The translations under genes and the position numbers were made by a program. Shown here in pieces: positions 33,466 to 43,970 of a DNA stretch of 64,000 nucleotides (position 1 is its first letter; every line of letters starts with the position of its first letter). The notes under the pieces are model-generated. The model was not told the origin of the DNA. It saw only the letters and a program-made list of their open reading frames with translations, and ran no database searches. Origin of the DNA: Corynebacterium coyleae (GTDB lineage: Bacteria > Actinomycetota > Actinomycetes > Mycobacteriales > Mycobacteriaceae); assembly GCF_030408635.1 (NCBI RefSeq), contig NZ_CP047198.1, forward strand, positions 124,001 to 188,000, written 5' to 3'.

Positions 33466-34446
33466 CTCTGCGGGGGTCATGTCTCCTAGTAGGCGGGCGA
33501 ATTCGTCGCCGGAGACGACGGGGATGTTTTTGCGGTCGGCGTGCATGGCTTTGCCGCGGAGTTCGGCGCCGCGGAGTTTGGCGTCGGAGACGGCGACGGA
33601 GGTTTCGCGGGTGAGTTTTTCGCGGTAGGTCAGGCCTGCGCGCATGGCGGCGTCGATGAGGTCGTCGGGGTTGCGGCTGATGTCGTCGGAGATGACGAAT
33701 TCCATGCCGGGTTTGAGACCGTCTTCGTCGAGCGGGCCGGGGTTGGCGGTGAGTGCGGGGGCTTTTTCGGCGTCGACGCGTATGGCGCTGCGTTGGAGGC
33801 CGAATTTGTCGCCGGTGAGGTCGGCGGGGTTGTAGGTGGCGGGGTTGTCGGCCATGTGGAGGTACATGGCGATGAGTTTGAGGGTTTGTTCGCGGGAGAA
33901 TTCGGCTTCGGGGACCTGCGCGCGTTCGAGCGAGGCGGTTGCGGGTGGGGATGCGACGCCAATCATGTTGGCGACTGCGTTGATGCGGGTGTCTGTGGGG
34001 ATGTGGCCATTGCGTTGCGACGACGCCAGCACGTCCACAATCATCTCCGGCCGCGGCACGTGTCCGACGCGTTGGCGTCGTTTGTTGCCTCGGCCGCGGC
34101 GTGAGCGGTTGGCGCGGGCGGCGGCGTTCATGGCGCGTTTTGCTTCGGAGACGATGAAGCCCCAGGTGGTGGGGGTGTCGTGGACGATGAGGGTGCGGCC
34201 GTCGAGAAGTTTGTCCAGTGTGCGCAGGTGGCGGGAGAAGCGTGGTGCTTGGGCGAAGTCGTGTGGGGTGAGGCCGTGGGTGTGGGCGGGGCCGGGGTCG
34301 GTGCCGGGGTTGATCACGGCGTGGAAGTCTTCGCCGATGCGGCCGGAGGCGTCGAAGGTGACTGCGTCGATGGTGAGCAGGCGTGCGGTGGCCGGGTGGA
34401 TGCCGGTTGCCTGCACGAATACTGCGACGAAGGGGTAGTCACTCAT
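33463..34446 (-). CDS. dnaQ: DnaQ-like exonuclease-fold protein with BRCT domain, catalytically degenerate
   Basis: A 327-residue protein whose N-terminal half follows the DEDD exonuclease fold and whose C-terminus (about 235-325) looks like a BRCT domain (GMEFVISDDISRNPDDLIDA through IPVVSGDEFARLL). The first exonuclease motif, normally D-x-E before TTG, reads FVQATGIHP, so both metal-binding acids are lost (F10, Q12). The second motif, HNxxxD-like, reads HDTPTTWGF. Proofreading activity is therefore unlikely; a structural or regulatory role through BRCT is inferred. Position next to murT matches the gene called dnaQ in C. glutamicum. Leaderless, with TACCCT 7 nt upstream. Confidence 0.75.
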   Translation of the reverse strand: MSDYPFVAVFVQATGIHPATARLLTIDAVTFDASGRIGEDFHAVINPGTDPGPAHTHGLTPHDFAQAPRFSRHLRTLDKLLDGRTLIVHDTPTTWGFIVSEAKRAMNAAARANRSRRGRGNKRRQRVGHVPRPEMIVDVLASSQRNGHIPTDTRINAVANMIGVASPPATASLERAQVPEAEFSREQTLKLIAMYLHMADNPATYNPADLTGDKFGLQRSAIRVDAEKAPALTANPGPLDEDGLKPGMEFVISDDISRNPDDLIDAAMRAGLTYREKLTRETSVAVSDAKLRGAELRGKAMHADRKNIPVVSGDEFARLLGDMTPAE

Positions 34447-34453
34447 TGTTCAG

Positions 34454-34459
34454 AGGGTA
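34454..34459 (-). promoter_or_regulatory. -10 box of leaderless dnaQ-like gene
   Basis: TACCCT on the minus strand, 7 nt before the ATG at 34446. Confidence 0.55.
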
Positions 34460-35668
34460 CTACGGCTCGGTGACCTCATACAGTGGGCGGTCGAGCGGGG
34501 CGTTGGACCGGATTTTGAAGCCGCCGATGGAGTATTCGTATGGGCGTGGGTCGGGCGCCGGGGCAGGTGCGGGTGCGGGTGCGGGGGCCGGGGCTTGCTC
34601 TTGTGCCGGTGCCGGCGCTGGCGCTGGCGCGGGGGCAGGGGCAGGCGCTGGTGCTTGGACGGGCGCGGGTGCCGGGGCGGGGACGGGCAGTTGTTGCTGT
34701 GGGGTGGGTACGCGTACGGCGGGGGCGCTTGGCGCGGGTGCTTCGGAAGGCTCGGGCGATTCCGACGCCTCCGACGGCTCCGAAGGCTCGGGCGTCTCCG
34801 ACTCAGACGATTCCGACGATTCCGACGTGGTCGTGTTGGTGACGGTTTCGGGGAATGGGGAGATGGAGCGTTGGTCTTCGCGCCAGGATGCGCTGATCAT
34901 TGCGGTGCCGACGACGGTGATGGCGACGGCGATGACGGCGGCGCCTGCGGCGATGAGGCGGCGGGTGAGGCCACTGTTGCCTGTGGTGTCGAGTTCGGCG
35001 TGTTCTTCGGTGTCGGCTGCGAGGGCTGCGGCTTCGGCGTCGACGGTGGCGAAGAATCCGGTGTCGTCTTCGCGCGGCAGGGCGGGCAAGAATGGCAGGG
35101 GTGAGATGTTGAGGTCGCCGGTGTGGGGTGCGGCGTCGATGGTCAGCGTGTGGCCGTCGGCGGTGCCGCGGGCGACGATGGTGAGGTCGCGCGCGGTGAG
35201 GTCGGCGATCGTGTCGGCAAGCTCCGGGGCCTCTAGCTTTGCGACGACGCGCCCATCGACCGACACGTCCCCACCCGGAGCGATCACTGCCAGGACTTGG
35301 GCGGGGTGTTGGTCGGTTTCGTACGGGCCGACCGCGTAGGTCTGGCCGCTGGGGAGGAGGACCCAGGGGGCGCGGGGTGGTTCGTTGGTGGGGATGGAGA
35401 GGCTGGGGACGGCGAGGTCGAGGACGATGTCGTCGCCGTCGATGCGTGCGCGCACTTGGGGTGCGAAGCCGTGGCGGGCGATGTGGTCGAGGTCGGCGCG
35501 GCGCCCGGCGCTCAACACGCCAACCACGGCGTCACCACGCAGTACCTCGAACCCGCCTCGGTCGAGGGGGTTGAGGGTGGCGGTGAAGGGGGTGGCGGTG
35601 GGGTCGTCGATACGCGGTTGCTCGATGGGGACGTCAAATCCGCCACCGGGTACCGCGTACGTTCGCAT
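34460..35668 (-). CDS. Single-pass membrane protein with Ser/Glu and Ala/Pro-repeat outer domain
   Basis: A 402-residue protein not recognised by family. The first 235 residues are cytosolic and beta-rich, with repeating IDGDDIVLDLAV/VDGRVVAKLEAPE-type strands that suggest FHA-like or adaptor sandwich folds. One membrane helix follows (LIAAGAAVIAVAITVVGTAM, about 243-262). Outside comes a Ser/Glu-rich acidic stretch and then an Ala/Pro repeat long enough to cross the peptidoglycan, ending in a conserved-looking tail (PYEYSIGGFKIRSNAPLDRPLYEV). The GAGGAGG site before the ATG at 35668 is strong. The repeat DNA is slippage-prone. Confidence 0.75.
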   Translation of the reverse strand: MRTYAVPGGGFDVPIEQPRIDDPTATPFTATLNPLDRGGFEVLRGDAVVGVLSAGRRADLDHIARHGFAPQVRARIDGDDIVLDLAVPSLSIPTNEPPRAPWVLLPSGQTYAVGPYETDQHPAQVLAVIAPGGDVSVDGRVVAKLEAPELADTIADLTARDLTIVARGTADGHTLTIDAAPHTGDLNISPLPFLPALPREDDTGFFATVDAEAAALAADTEEHAELDTTGNSGLTRRLIAAGAAVIAVAITVVGTAMISASWREDQRSISPFPETVTNTTTSESSESSESETPEPSEPSEASESPEPSEAPAPSAPAVRVPTPQQQLPVPAPAPAPVQAPAPAPAPAPAPAPAPAQEQAPAPAPAPAPAPAPDPRPYEYSIGGFKIRSNAPLDRPLYEVTEP

Positions 35669-35727
35669 CCGTCCTCCTCACTGCCTGTAAAGGTGTGCCC
35701 AAGTATAGACCTCTTGGGCAGGGCGGC

Positions 35728-37551
<1,824 letters not shown>

Positions 37552-37568
37552 TCATTGTCGGGGGTGTC

Positions 37569-37611
37569 CACGGCCGGCAATGAGAAACTCCGCGACGGGG
37601 TGCCGGCCGTG
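37569..37611 (-). terminator. Attenuator-type hairpin in the leuA leader
   Basis: A perfect 11-bp inverted repeat, CACGGCCGGCA and TGCCGGCCGTG (37569-37579/37601-37611), immediately follows the leuL stop and precedes leuA. No T-run follows, so it may act by blocking translation or with a competing structure. Confidence 0.65.
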
Positions 37612-37665
37612 TTAGTGGGCCTGATTCCCGCCGCGGCGTAGAAGGAGAAGCGTCCGTTGCGACAT
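37612..37665 (-). CDS. leuL: leu operon leader peptide
   Basis: A 17-codon frame reading MSQRTLLLLRRGGNQAH. Four consecutive leucine codons (CTT CTC CTT CTA) avoid the CTG that dominates neighbouring genes, as expected of a peptide that stalls when leucyl-tRNA is short. The ATG is exactly 7 nt after the -10-like TAGGGT, so it is leaderless. Its stop lies directly before the hairpin at 37569-37611, and leuA starts about 70 nt later. Too short for routine gene finders. Confidence 0.75.
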   Translation of the reverse strand: MSQRTLLLLRRGGNQAH

Positions 37666-37672
37666 GCGTCAC

Positions 37673-37678
37673 ACCCTA
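37673..37678 (-). promoter_or_regulatory. -10 box of leuL-leuA
   Basis: TAGGGT on the minus strand, 7 nt before the leuL ATG. It lies just before the stop of the next gene. Confidence 0.55.
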
Positions 37679-37680
37679 CA

Positions 37681-38511
37681 TCACTTTATGGAAACGCGTG
37701 TGAGGAACGCCGCGGAGATGAGCATCACGCTTATCGACGACCCCACCAACACGTACCCAAGCACCGACTGGTGCCTGAAGCTTTCACCCAGCAACGTCAG
37801 ACTGAGCGAGAACGCCAGCAGGGGTTCGACGATCTTGGAGGCTGGCAGGGAGGTGGCCAGGTTGCCGGCGGCGAAGGCGTATTGCTGCACGATGGTGCCG
37901 GCGGTCGCCGCGACCAGCATCGCCCACAGTTGCCAGGAGGCGAGCAGCCCAGAGATGCCGCCGTGGACGAACGCGTCCACCGCCACCTTGGAGAACACGG
38001 CCTGGAAGCCGAACATGGCGCCGCAGATGATGCCGTCGATGAGTGCGCGGGTGTTGGGGCGTCGTCGAGAAGCAATGGCGAGGGCAAGTATCGAGACCAC
38101 CGCACCGACCCCCACCACGGTGGCCCACTCCCAGGTCGCGGGCTCACGCTCGCCGGGGATGGGGCGGCCGAACACGATCACACTCGCCACACTCGCGGTG
38201 AGGACGATCGCCCAAAACGCCTCCGCCTGGTGCATCCGGCGATGCTCCGCGCGCGCCGAAAACACCAGCGTGAGCATGAGGGAGAGCGCCAGGATCGGCT
38301 GCACTACCAGCAGGGTGCCAAACGCTAACGCCGCGGCCTGGAAACCGTAGGCGAGAAACGCCAGCCCCATCGACGCCCACCACGCCGGCCGACGCATGGA
38401 CTTCACCACCGAACTGCCGTCACGCATGATCCGGTGTCGCCACACGGTGCCCGCCGCCATCGTCGCCGCGGAAAGCAGCGCGAAGACAACGGCGAGAAAA
38501 ATACTATGCAC
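37681..38511 (-). CDS. DMT-superfamily membrane transporter
   Basis: A 276-residue protein with about nine to ten membrane helices, in the EamA/NIPA-like part of the drug/metabolite transporter superfamily. Recognisable segments are GFQAAALAFGTLLVVQPILALSL and the second-repeat counterpart QQYAFAAGNLATSLPASKIVEPLLAF. The internal repeat is typical of DMT exporters and Mg-transporter-like NIPA proteins; substrate is not evident. It occupies the slot between leuA and lysC, as in C. glutamicum. The GTG start is leaderless (TAATAT, 8 nt upstream). Confidence 0.82.
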   Translation of the reverse strand: MHSIFLAVVFALLSAATMAAGTVWRHRIMRDGSSVVKSMRRPAWWASMGLAFLAYGFQAAALAFGTLLVVQPILALSLMLTLVFSARAEHRRMHQAEAFWAIVLTASVASVIVFGRPIPGEREPATWEWATVVGVGAVVSILALAIASRRRPNTRALIDGIICGAMFGFQAVFSKVAVDAFVHGGISGLLASWQLWAMLVAATAGTIVQQYAFAAGNLATSLPASKIVEPLLAFSLSLTLLGESFRHQSVLGYVLVGSSISVMLISAAFLTRVSIK

Positions 38512-38519
38512 GGTGAATG

Positions 38520-38525
38520 ATATTA
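38520..38525 (-). promoter_or_regulatory. -10 box of DMT transporter gene
   Basis: TAATAT on the minus strand, 8 nt before the GTG at 38511. Confidence 0.5.
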
Positions 38526-38602
38526 GCGAGAGACGCCAACCAACGCTTTTGGGACGCTATTCTTGACCGTTGGAATGCACGAAGGATCCGTGGGAGGCTG
38601 AC

Positions 38603-39868
38603 ATGGCACTGATTGTCCAGAAATACGGAGGATCTTCGTTAGAAAGCGCCGAGCGCATCAACGCGGTCGCCCGGCGCATTGTGGAGACGCGCCGGGCAGG
38701 CAACGATGTGGTGGTGGTCTGCTCGGCAATGGGTGACACCACCGACGAACTGCTCGACCTGGCAGCACAGGTCAACCCGACCCCGCCCGCGCGCGAGATG
38801 GACATGCTGCTCACCGCAGGCGAGCGCATCTCCAACTCGCTGGTCGCCATGGCGGTCGACGCGCTGGGGGAGAAGGTGCAGTCCTTTACCGGCTCCCAGG
38901 CCGGCGTGATCACCACGGAGCGCCACGGCAACGCCCGCATCATCGAGGTCACGCCCGGGCGTGTGAAGGAAGCTATCGACGAGGGCAACATCGCCATCGT
39001 CGCCGGCTTCCAGGGCGTGAACCGTGAAACGAAGGACGTCACCACGCTTGGCCGCGGCGGCTCCGACACCACCGCCGTCGCGCTCGCCGCCGCATTGAAC
39101 GCCGACGAGTGCGAGATCTACTCGGACGTCGACGGCGTCTACACCGCAGACCCGCGCATCGTGGCCGACGCCCGCAAACTGGACAAGCTCTGCTTCGAGG
39201 AGATGCTCGAGCTGGCCGCCAGCGGTTCCAAAATTCTTGTACTGCGCAGCGTCGAGTACGCGCGTGCCTTTAACGTGCCCCTGCGGGTGCGCTCGTCTTA
39301 CAGCAACGACACCGGCACCCTGGTCGCCGGAGCATTGGAGGATATCCCCATGGAAGAAGCAGTTCTCACCGGTGTGGCCACCGACGATTCGGAAGGCAAG
39401 ATCACCATCCTGGGCATCACCGACGAGGTGGGCGAGGCCGCCAAGGTGTTCCGTGCGCTCGCGGACGCTGAGGTGAACATCGACATGGTGATCCAGAACA
39501 TCTCCAACATCGAGGACAACAAGACGGACATCACCTTCACCCTGCCGAAGGCCAACGGCGCCGCCACCATGGAACTGCTGCGCGCCATGCAGGTCAACGA
39601 GGGTTGGGACGACATTACGTACGACGACGAGATCGGCAAGGTATCGCTCGTCGGCGCCGGCATGAAGTCTCACCCGGGTGTGACCGCTGATTTCTGCGAC
39701 GCGCTGCGCGACGCGGGCATCAACATCGAGATGATCACCACCTCCGAGATCCGCATCACCGCCGTGGTGCGCAAGGCCGACGTGGCCGAGGCGGCGCGTG
39801 CGATCCACTCGAAGTTTGACCTCGGCGGCGACGAGCCGGCCGTGGTGTACGCAGGCACTGGACGTTAA
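38603..39868 (+). CDS. lysC: Aspartate kinase
   Basis: A 421-residue enzyme, the same length as the C. glutamicum protein, phosphorylating aspartate as the entry to lysine, threonine and methionine synthesis. VQKYGGSSL opens the kinase domain, and [23 protein letters not shown] gives substrate contacts. Two ACT domains form the C-terminal regulatory part. Ser301 and Thr311, positions known in C. glutamicum for concerted lysine plus threonine feedback control, are the wild-type residues. The ATG at 38603 follows GGGAGG. asd begins 12 nt after the stop. Confidence 0.96.
   Translation: MALIVQKYGGSSLESAERINAVARRIVETRRAGNDVVVVCSAMGDTTDELLDLAAQVNPTPPAREMDMLLTAGERISNSLVAMAVDALGEKVQSFTGSQAGVITTERHGNARIIEVTPGRVKEAIDEGNIAIVAGFQGVNRETKDVTTLGRGGSDTTAVALAAALNADECEIYSDVDGVYTADPRIVADARKLDKLCFEEMLELAASGSKILVLRSVEYARAFNVPLRVRSSYSNDTGTLVAGALEDIPMEEAVLTGVATDDSEGKITILGITDEVGEAAKVFRALADAEVNIDMVIQNISNIEDNKTDITFTLPKANGAATMELLRAMQVNEGWDDITYDDEIGKVSLVGAGMKSHPGVTADFCDALRDAGINIEMITTSEIRITAVVRKADVAEAARAIHSKFDLGGDEPAVVYAGTGR
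39350..39868 (+). CDS. Aspartate kinase beta subunit (in-frame internal start of lysC)
   Basis: Codon 250 of lysC is an ATG preceded by GGAGG 8 nt upstream, giving a 172-residue product ([17 protein letters not shown]...) identical to the regulatory end of LysC. In C. glutamicum the beta subunit starts at the same residue and has the same length, forming an alpha2beta2 enzyme. Here both the start codon and the ribosome site are clear in the sequence; that it is made is inferred. Confidence 0.75.
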   Translation: MEEAVLTGVATDDSEGKITILGITDEVGEAAKVFRALADAEVNIDMVIQNISNIEDNKTDITFTLPKANGAATMELLRAMQVNEGWDDITYDDEIGKVSLVGAGMKSHPGVTADFCDALRDAGINIEMITTSEIRITAVVRKADVAEAARAIHSKFDLGGDEPAVVYAGTGR

Positions 39869-40909
<1,041 letters not shown>

Positions 40910-40919
40910 CCGGTACATA

Positions 40920-40952
40920 AAAAAGAGGGAGTAGAACCTGCTCCCTCTTTTT
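40920..40952. terminator. Bidirectional terminator between asd and ykvI
   Basis: AAAAAGAGGGAG and CTCCCTCTTTTT (40920-40931/40941-40952) pair perfectly with A and T runs on both flanks, serving the two convergent genes. Confidence 0.9.
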
Positions 40953-40962
40953 GTATGTGTGG

Positions 40963-42393
40963 CTAGAGGCGGCGCTCCTCCTCTTCGCGCTCGGCGGCTT
41001 CGGCTGCCTCCTCGGCGGCGATCATGTCGTCGACGGTGCTGTCGTTCCACGGCTCGTCCGGGTTCGCCTTGTACTCCTCGGCCGACACGGGCTCCGTGTA
41101 GGAGATGTAGACCAGGTCGGAGGGGCTTTCGCGGTCTTCTTCGTCGTAGTCGATCTCGTCGTCGTCGAGAAGCTCTTGCGCAACTTCCTCCTCGAGTGCC
41201 TCGACGAGCTCTTCTTCATCCACGTTGGACTTGGACGTGATGTACTCGAGTTCGCGTTCCTCGTTCTTGGTAAAGCGCTCGCTCGGGTCCATCTTCTTGC
41301 GCGTCAGTTCGAGTGCGCGGCGGCGACGGTCGCCTTCCTTGCGCAGTTTCGGGATGCCGCGAAGCCACGCCAGGGTCATCACGGTGATCAGCAGGATGCC
41401 CAGGTAACCCAGGATCGGGTAAACGGTGGACACCAGCGACTGGAAGCCCACAAACGACAGCGCGAAGCCGATCAGGCAGGCGGCGACGAAGATGAGGCGG
41501 AATCGTTCTTCGCGGCCGCGGGCGAGGCGCTTGCCCAGGGCGTAGAACATGCTCAGCGAGGTGGCGAAGATCATGCCGAAGATGACTAGGGCCATGATGG
41601 TGCCCATGGTCGGGTTGAGTTCGGTGATCAGGGTGAGCAGCGGCATGTCGTCGCCTTCGACGGTCTCGATCTTCACCAGCAGCGACAGCGCCAGCAGGAT
41701 CAGCATGACCAGGTAGCCCACGCCGCCCAGCAGGCCGCCGAGGCCGGCAGCGCGGGTGTCCAGTTGGTTACCGCCGATGACGATGGCCATGGACGTCACG
41801 CAGATGATGTTCAGGCCCGTGTAGTTCAGGGCGGCGACCCACCAATTCGGCAGTGACGTCTCCACGTTGGATGCGGCGATGTTGAGGGCGTCCCAGTCGG
41901 GGTGGCCGTTGACCAGGGTCCAGCCACAGCCGACGATGACGAAGATGAGCAGGAACGGGGTCAGCGCACCGATAGCGCCGGTGACCTTGTCCACGTCCAG
42001 CATGCCGAAGCCAAGCGTCATCAGCAGCATGAGCACCGCGCCGATCCACACGGGCAGGCCGAACTGTTGGTTGAGGTTGGCACCAGCACCGGCGAACATG
42101 ACAAAGCCGATGGAGAACAGCGTCACAATGGTGGCGATGTCCAAGATCCAGCCCATGACTTTCGACGAAATCATGCCCAGCACTTCCATATGCTCCTTGG
42201 CTTGGAAGAACGAGCCGAGCTGGAGGATGGTTACGCCTGCGATCAGCATGAGGGCGGAGGAGAGGATCGCTCCCCACAGGCCCTGGGTGCCGAAGGCGGA
42301 AAAGTACAGCATGGCCTCCTGGCCGGACGCGAAGCCTGCGCCGACCACGGTGCCGATGAACGCGGCAGAGATAAGTAAGGCTTTTTTCAGCAT
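40963..42393 (-). CDS. YkvI-like multispanning membrane protein with acidic cytosolic tail
   Basis: A 476-residue protein with about ten membrane helices (residues 5-345) of the YkvI family, distantly like amino acid/sodium symporters. The opening LLISAAFIGTVVGAGFASGQE contains the unwound-helix glycine pattern of that fold. The last 130 residues are soluble and extremely acidic (runs such as EEELVEALEEEV and DDDEIDYDEED), an unusual addition. Substrate unknown. The start is 9 nt after the sigC stop, and a TAAATT box that includes that stop codon sits 6 nt before the ATG, so the gene may be expressed both with sigC and alone. Confidence 0.82.
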   Translation of the reverse strand: MLKKALLISAAFIGTVVGAGFASGQEAMLYFSAFGTQGLWGAILSSALMLIAGVTILQLGSFFQAKEHMEVLGMISSKVMGWILDIATIVTLFSIGFVMFAGAGANLNQQFGLPVWIGAVLMLLMTLGFGMLDVDKVTGAIGALTPFLLIFVIVGCGWTLVNGHPDWDALNIAASNVETSLPNWWVAALNYTGLNIICVTSMAIVIGGNQLDTRAAGLGGLLGGVGYLVMLILLALSLLVKIETVEGDDMPLLTLITELNPTMGTIMALVIFGMIFATSLSMFYALGKRLARGREERFRLIFVAACLIGFALSFVGFQSLVSTVYPILGYLGILLITVMTLAWLRGIPKLRKEGDRRRRALELTRKKMDPSERFTKNEERELEYITSKSNVDEEELVEALEEEVAQELLDDDEIDYDEEDRESPSDLVYISYTEPVSAEEYKANPDEPWNDSTVDDMIAAEEAAEAAEREEEERRL

Positions 42394-42399
42394 GTAGAT

Positions 42400-42405
42400 A
42401 ATTTA
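42400..42405 (-). promoter_or_regulatory. -10-like box before ykvI, embedded in the sigC stop
   Basis: TAAATT on the minus strand, beginning with the sigC TAA, 6 nt before the ATG. Confidence 0.45.
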
Positions 42406-42942
42406 CTCGGTGCCAGCGATGATGTCGCGACGGGCCCGCGCAACCCGGGATCGGATGGTGCCCACGCGCACCCCTGCGATCTTCGCGGCTTCCTCGTAGG
42501 TGTAGCCCAGGACCTGGGTTAATACGAGGGCTTCGCGGCGTTCGGCGGGGAGGTCGTCGAGAAGCGAGCGTGCGTCGATGACGTCGCCCCATGTGTTGGA
42601 GTTGTCGGGGCTGGGGTCGGAGGCGGCGACGGTTTCGTATTCGGCGGCGGATTTGCGGGGCCGTGCCATGTCGTGGCGGACGGAGTCGACCCAGGCCCGC
42701 CGCGCGAGCGAGAGCAACCATGTGCGGGCGGACGACCGCGCCTGGAAGCGCGGCAGGGACCCGAGGACGCGCAGGTAGGTCTCTTGGGTGAGGTCGTCGG
42801 CGTGTTGGGGGCCAGCCAGGTGGGCGAGCAGGCGCCATACGTCGTCTTGGGTGAGCCGGATGAATTCGGTGAGCGCGGCTTTGTCACCGCGGCCGGCGCG
42901 TAGCGCCAGTTCGGTGATGTAGCCTTCGTCGTTCCTGCTCAC
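42403..42942 (-). CDS. sigC: ECF sigma factor SigC
   Basis: A 179-residue sigma-70 family factor of ECF type. Region 2 is DVWRLLAHLAGPQHADDLTQETYLRVLGSL with the -10-reading part after it (SSARTWLLSLARRAWVDSVRH). Region 4 is LPAERREALVLTQVLGYTYEEAAKIAGVRVGTIRSRVARARRDI with its helix-turn-helix. No adjacent anti-sigma gene is visible. In C. glutamicum the gene near asd is sigC, linked to respiratory-chain stress. The GTG is 12 bp after mrpG. Confidence 0.9.
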   Translation of the reverse strand: MSRNDEGYITELALRAGRGDKAALTEFIRLTQDDVWRLLAHLAGPQHADDLTQETYLRVLGSLPRFQARSSARTWLLSLARRAWVDSVRHDMARPRKSAAEYETVAASDPSPDNSNTWGDVIDARSLLDDLPAERREALVLTQVLGYTYEEAAKIAGVRVGTIRSRVARARRDIIAGTE

Positions 42943-42951
42943 AACCTGTAG

Positions 42952-42957
42952 AGATTA
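42952..42957 (-). promoter_or_regulatory. -10-like box before sigC, embedded in the mrpG stop
   Basis: TAATCT on the minus strand starts with the mrpG TAA and lies 9 nt before the sigC GTG. Confidence 0.4.
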
Positions 42958-43266
42958 CAGTTTGTCGGACACCGTCACGCCGTAGAGGGAGCGGCCCATG
43001 ATGAAGGAGGCGACGGAGCCGACGATCCAGACGCCGAGGATGGCGATGATGGCGCGGATGAAGTCGTTGAGGTCGAAGCCGGTGGTGGACCAGGAGTAGA
43101 TGAGTTTCGCGATGATCAGGATCGGAAACGCAATGACTACCAGGGGGCCGAGCAGGTTGACGCGCGTGAGCGCGTCGGGGGCGCGTAGTTGCAGGATGGT
43201 GGCTGCGATGACGCAGATGGTGGCCAGGATGACCAGGGCAGCGACGATGATTTCGTAAGCGGTCAT
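42955..43266 (-). CDS. mrpG: Mrp antiporter subunit G
   Basis: A 103-residue membrane protein with three helices; ATILQLRAPDALTRVNLLGPLVVI matches the MnhG/PhaG family. It is the last structural subunit of the Mrp Na+(K+)/H+ antiporter. The start overlaps the mrpF stop (TAATG). Confidence 0.88.
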   Translation of the reverse strand: MTAYEIIVAALVILATICVIAATILQLRAPDALTRVNLLGPLVVIAFPILIIAKLIYSWSTTGFDLNDFIRAIIAILGVWIVGSVASFIMGRSLYGVTVSDKL

Positions 43267-43532
43267 TAGCGGCGTCCTCTCGAGATGATGCGGGCCATGG
43301 AGATCGTTGGGATCACGCCGCAGACGATGCCGGCGAGGATGGGGATCTCGTAGGCGATGGACGAGGTGTTCCACAGGGTCCAGACGAGGAAGATGGCGAT
43401 CATGCCGTAGAAGACCATGTCGGCCATGACGGCGCGCGACAATTCGTCTTTGGTCAGGATGACCGCTGCAAGGGAGATGAGTAGGCAGATGGCCATGATG
43501 ATGAGGCAGGCCTGCATGATGGTGACAAACAT
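43266..43532 (-). CDS. mrpF: Mrp antiporter subunit F
   Basis: An 88-residue membrane protein with three helices. The pattern IMAICLLISLAAVILTKDELSRAVMADMVFYGMIAI fits MnhF/MrpF, including the conserved Asp in the second helix region. It is translationally coupled to mrpG and follows mrpE without a gap. Confidence 0.88.
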   Translation of the reverse strand: MFVTIMQACLIIMAICLLISLAAVILTKDELSRAVMADMVFYGMIAIFLVWTLWNTSSIAYEIPILAGIVCGVIPTISMARIISRGRR

Positions 43533-43970
43533 TTAGTTCATCCTTTCTGCGGGCGGGACGGTGTCGTCGTCAGGCGTGGGGCCTTGGTCGACGTAGGGCT
43601 CCCAGGTGACGGTTTTCGGGTCGATGGGGCTATTGCGTAGCGACGGCCGCACGTGCTCCTCCATATCCGCCAGCCCCGCGATGATGTCTTCCGGGTCGGA
43701 GCCGAACGCGGCTTGCACCAGCAGGGTGATGGGGCCGCCGGGCTCGATGGGGTGGCGCAGGCCCATGGAGAGGGTGCCTGGGGTGGCGGTGATGGAGGTG
43801 GTGAACCAGAACACTTCCCAGTCGGTGCGCAGGCGCATGGGGTAGTAGATGACGATTGGTTCGATCTTGGTCGCCGGGTTGAATGCCTTGAACACGGCGT
43901 CGAAGCCTGCGGCGAAGATTTCTTTGATGATCCAGCAGGTGTAGCCCGCGGCGTGGATGATGCCTCGCAT
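43533..43970 (-). CDS. mrpE: Mrp antiporter subunit E
   Basis: A 145-residue protein of the MnhE family with an amphipathic N-terminal part (CWIIKEIFAAGFDAVFKAF) and the typical middle segment WFTTSITATPGTLSMGL. The usual N-terminal membrane helices are short here compared with Bacillus MrpE, which is common in actinobacteria. Start overlaps the mrpD stop by one base. Confidence 0.87.
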   Translation of the reverse strand: MRGIIHAAGYTCWIIKEIFAAGFDAVFKAFNPATKIEPIVIYYPMRLRTDWEVFWFTTSITATPGTLSMGLRHPIEPGGPITLLVQAAFGSDPEDIIAGLADMEEHVRPSLRNSPIDPKTVTWEPYVDQGPTPDDDTVPPAERMN

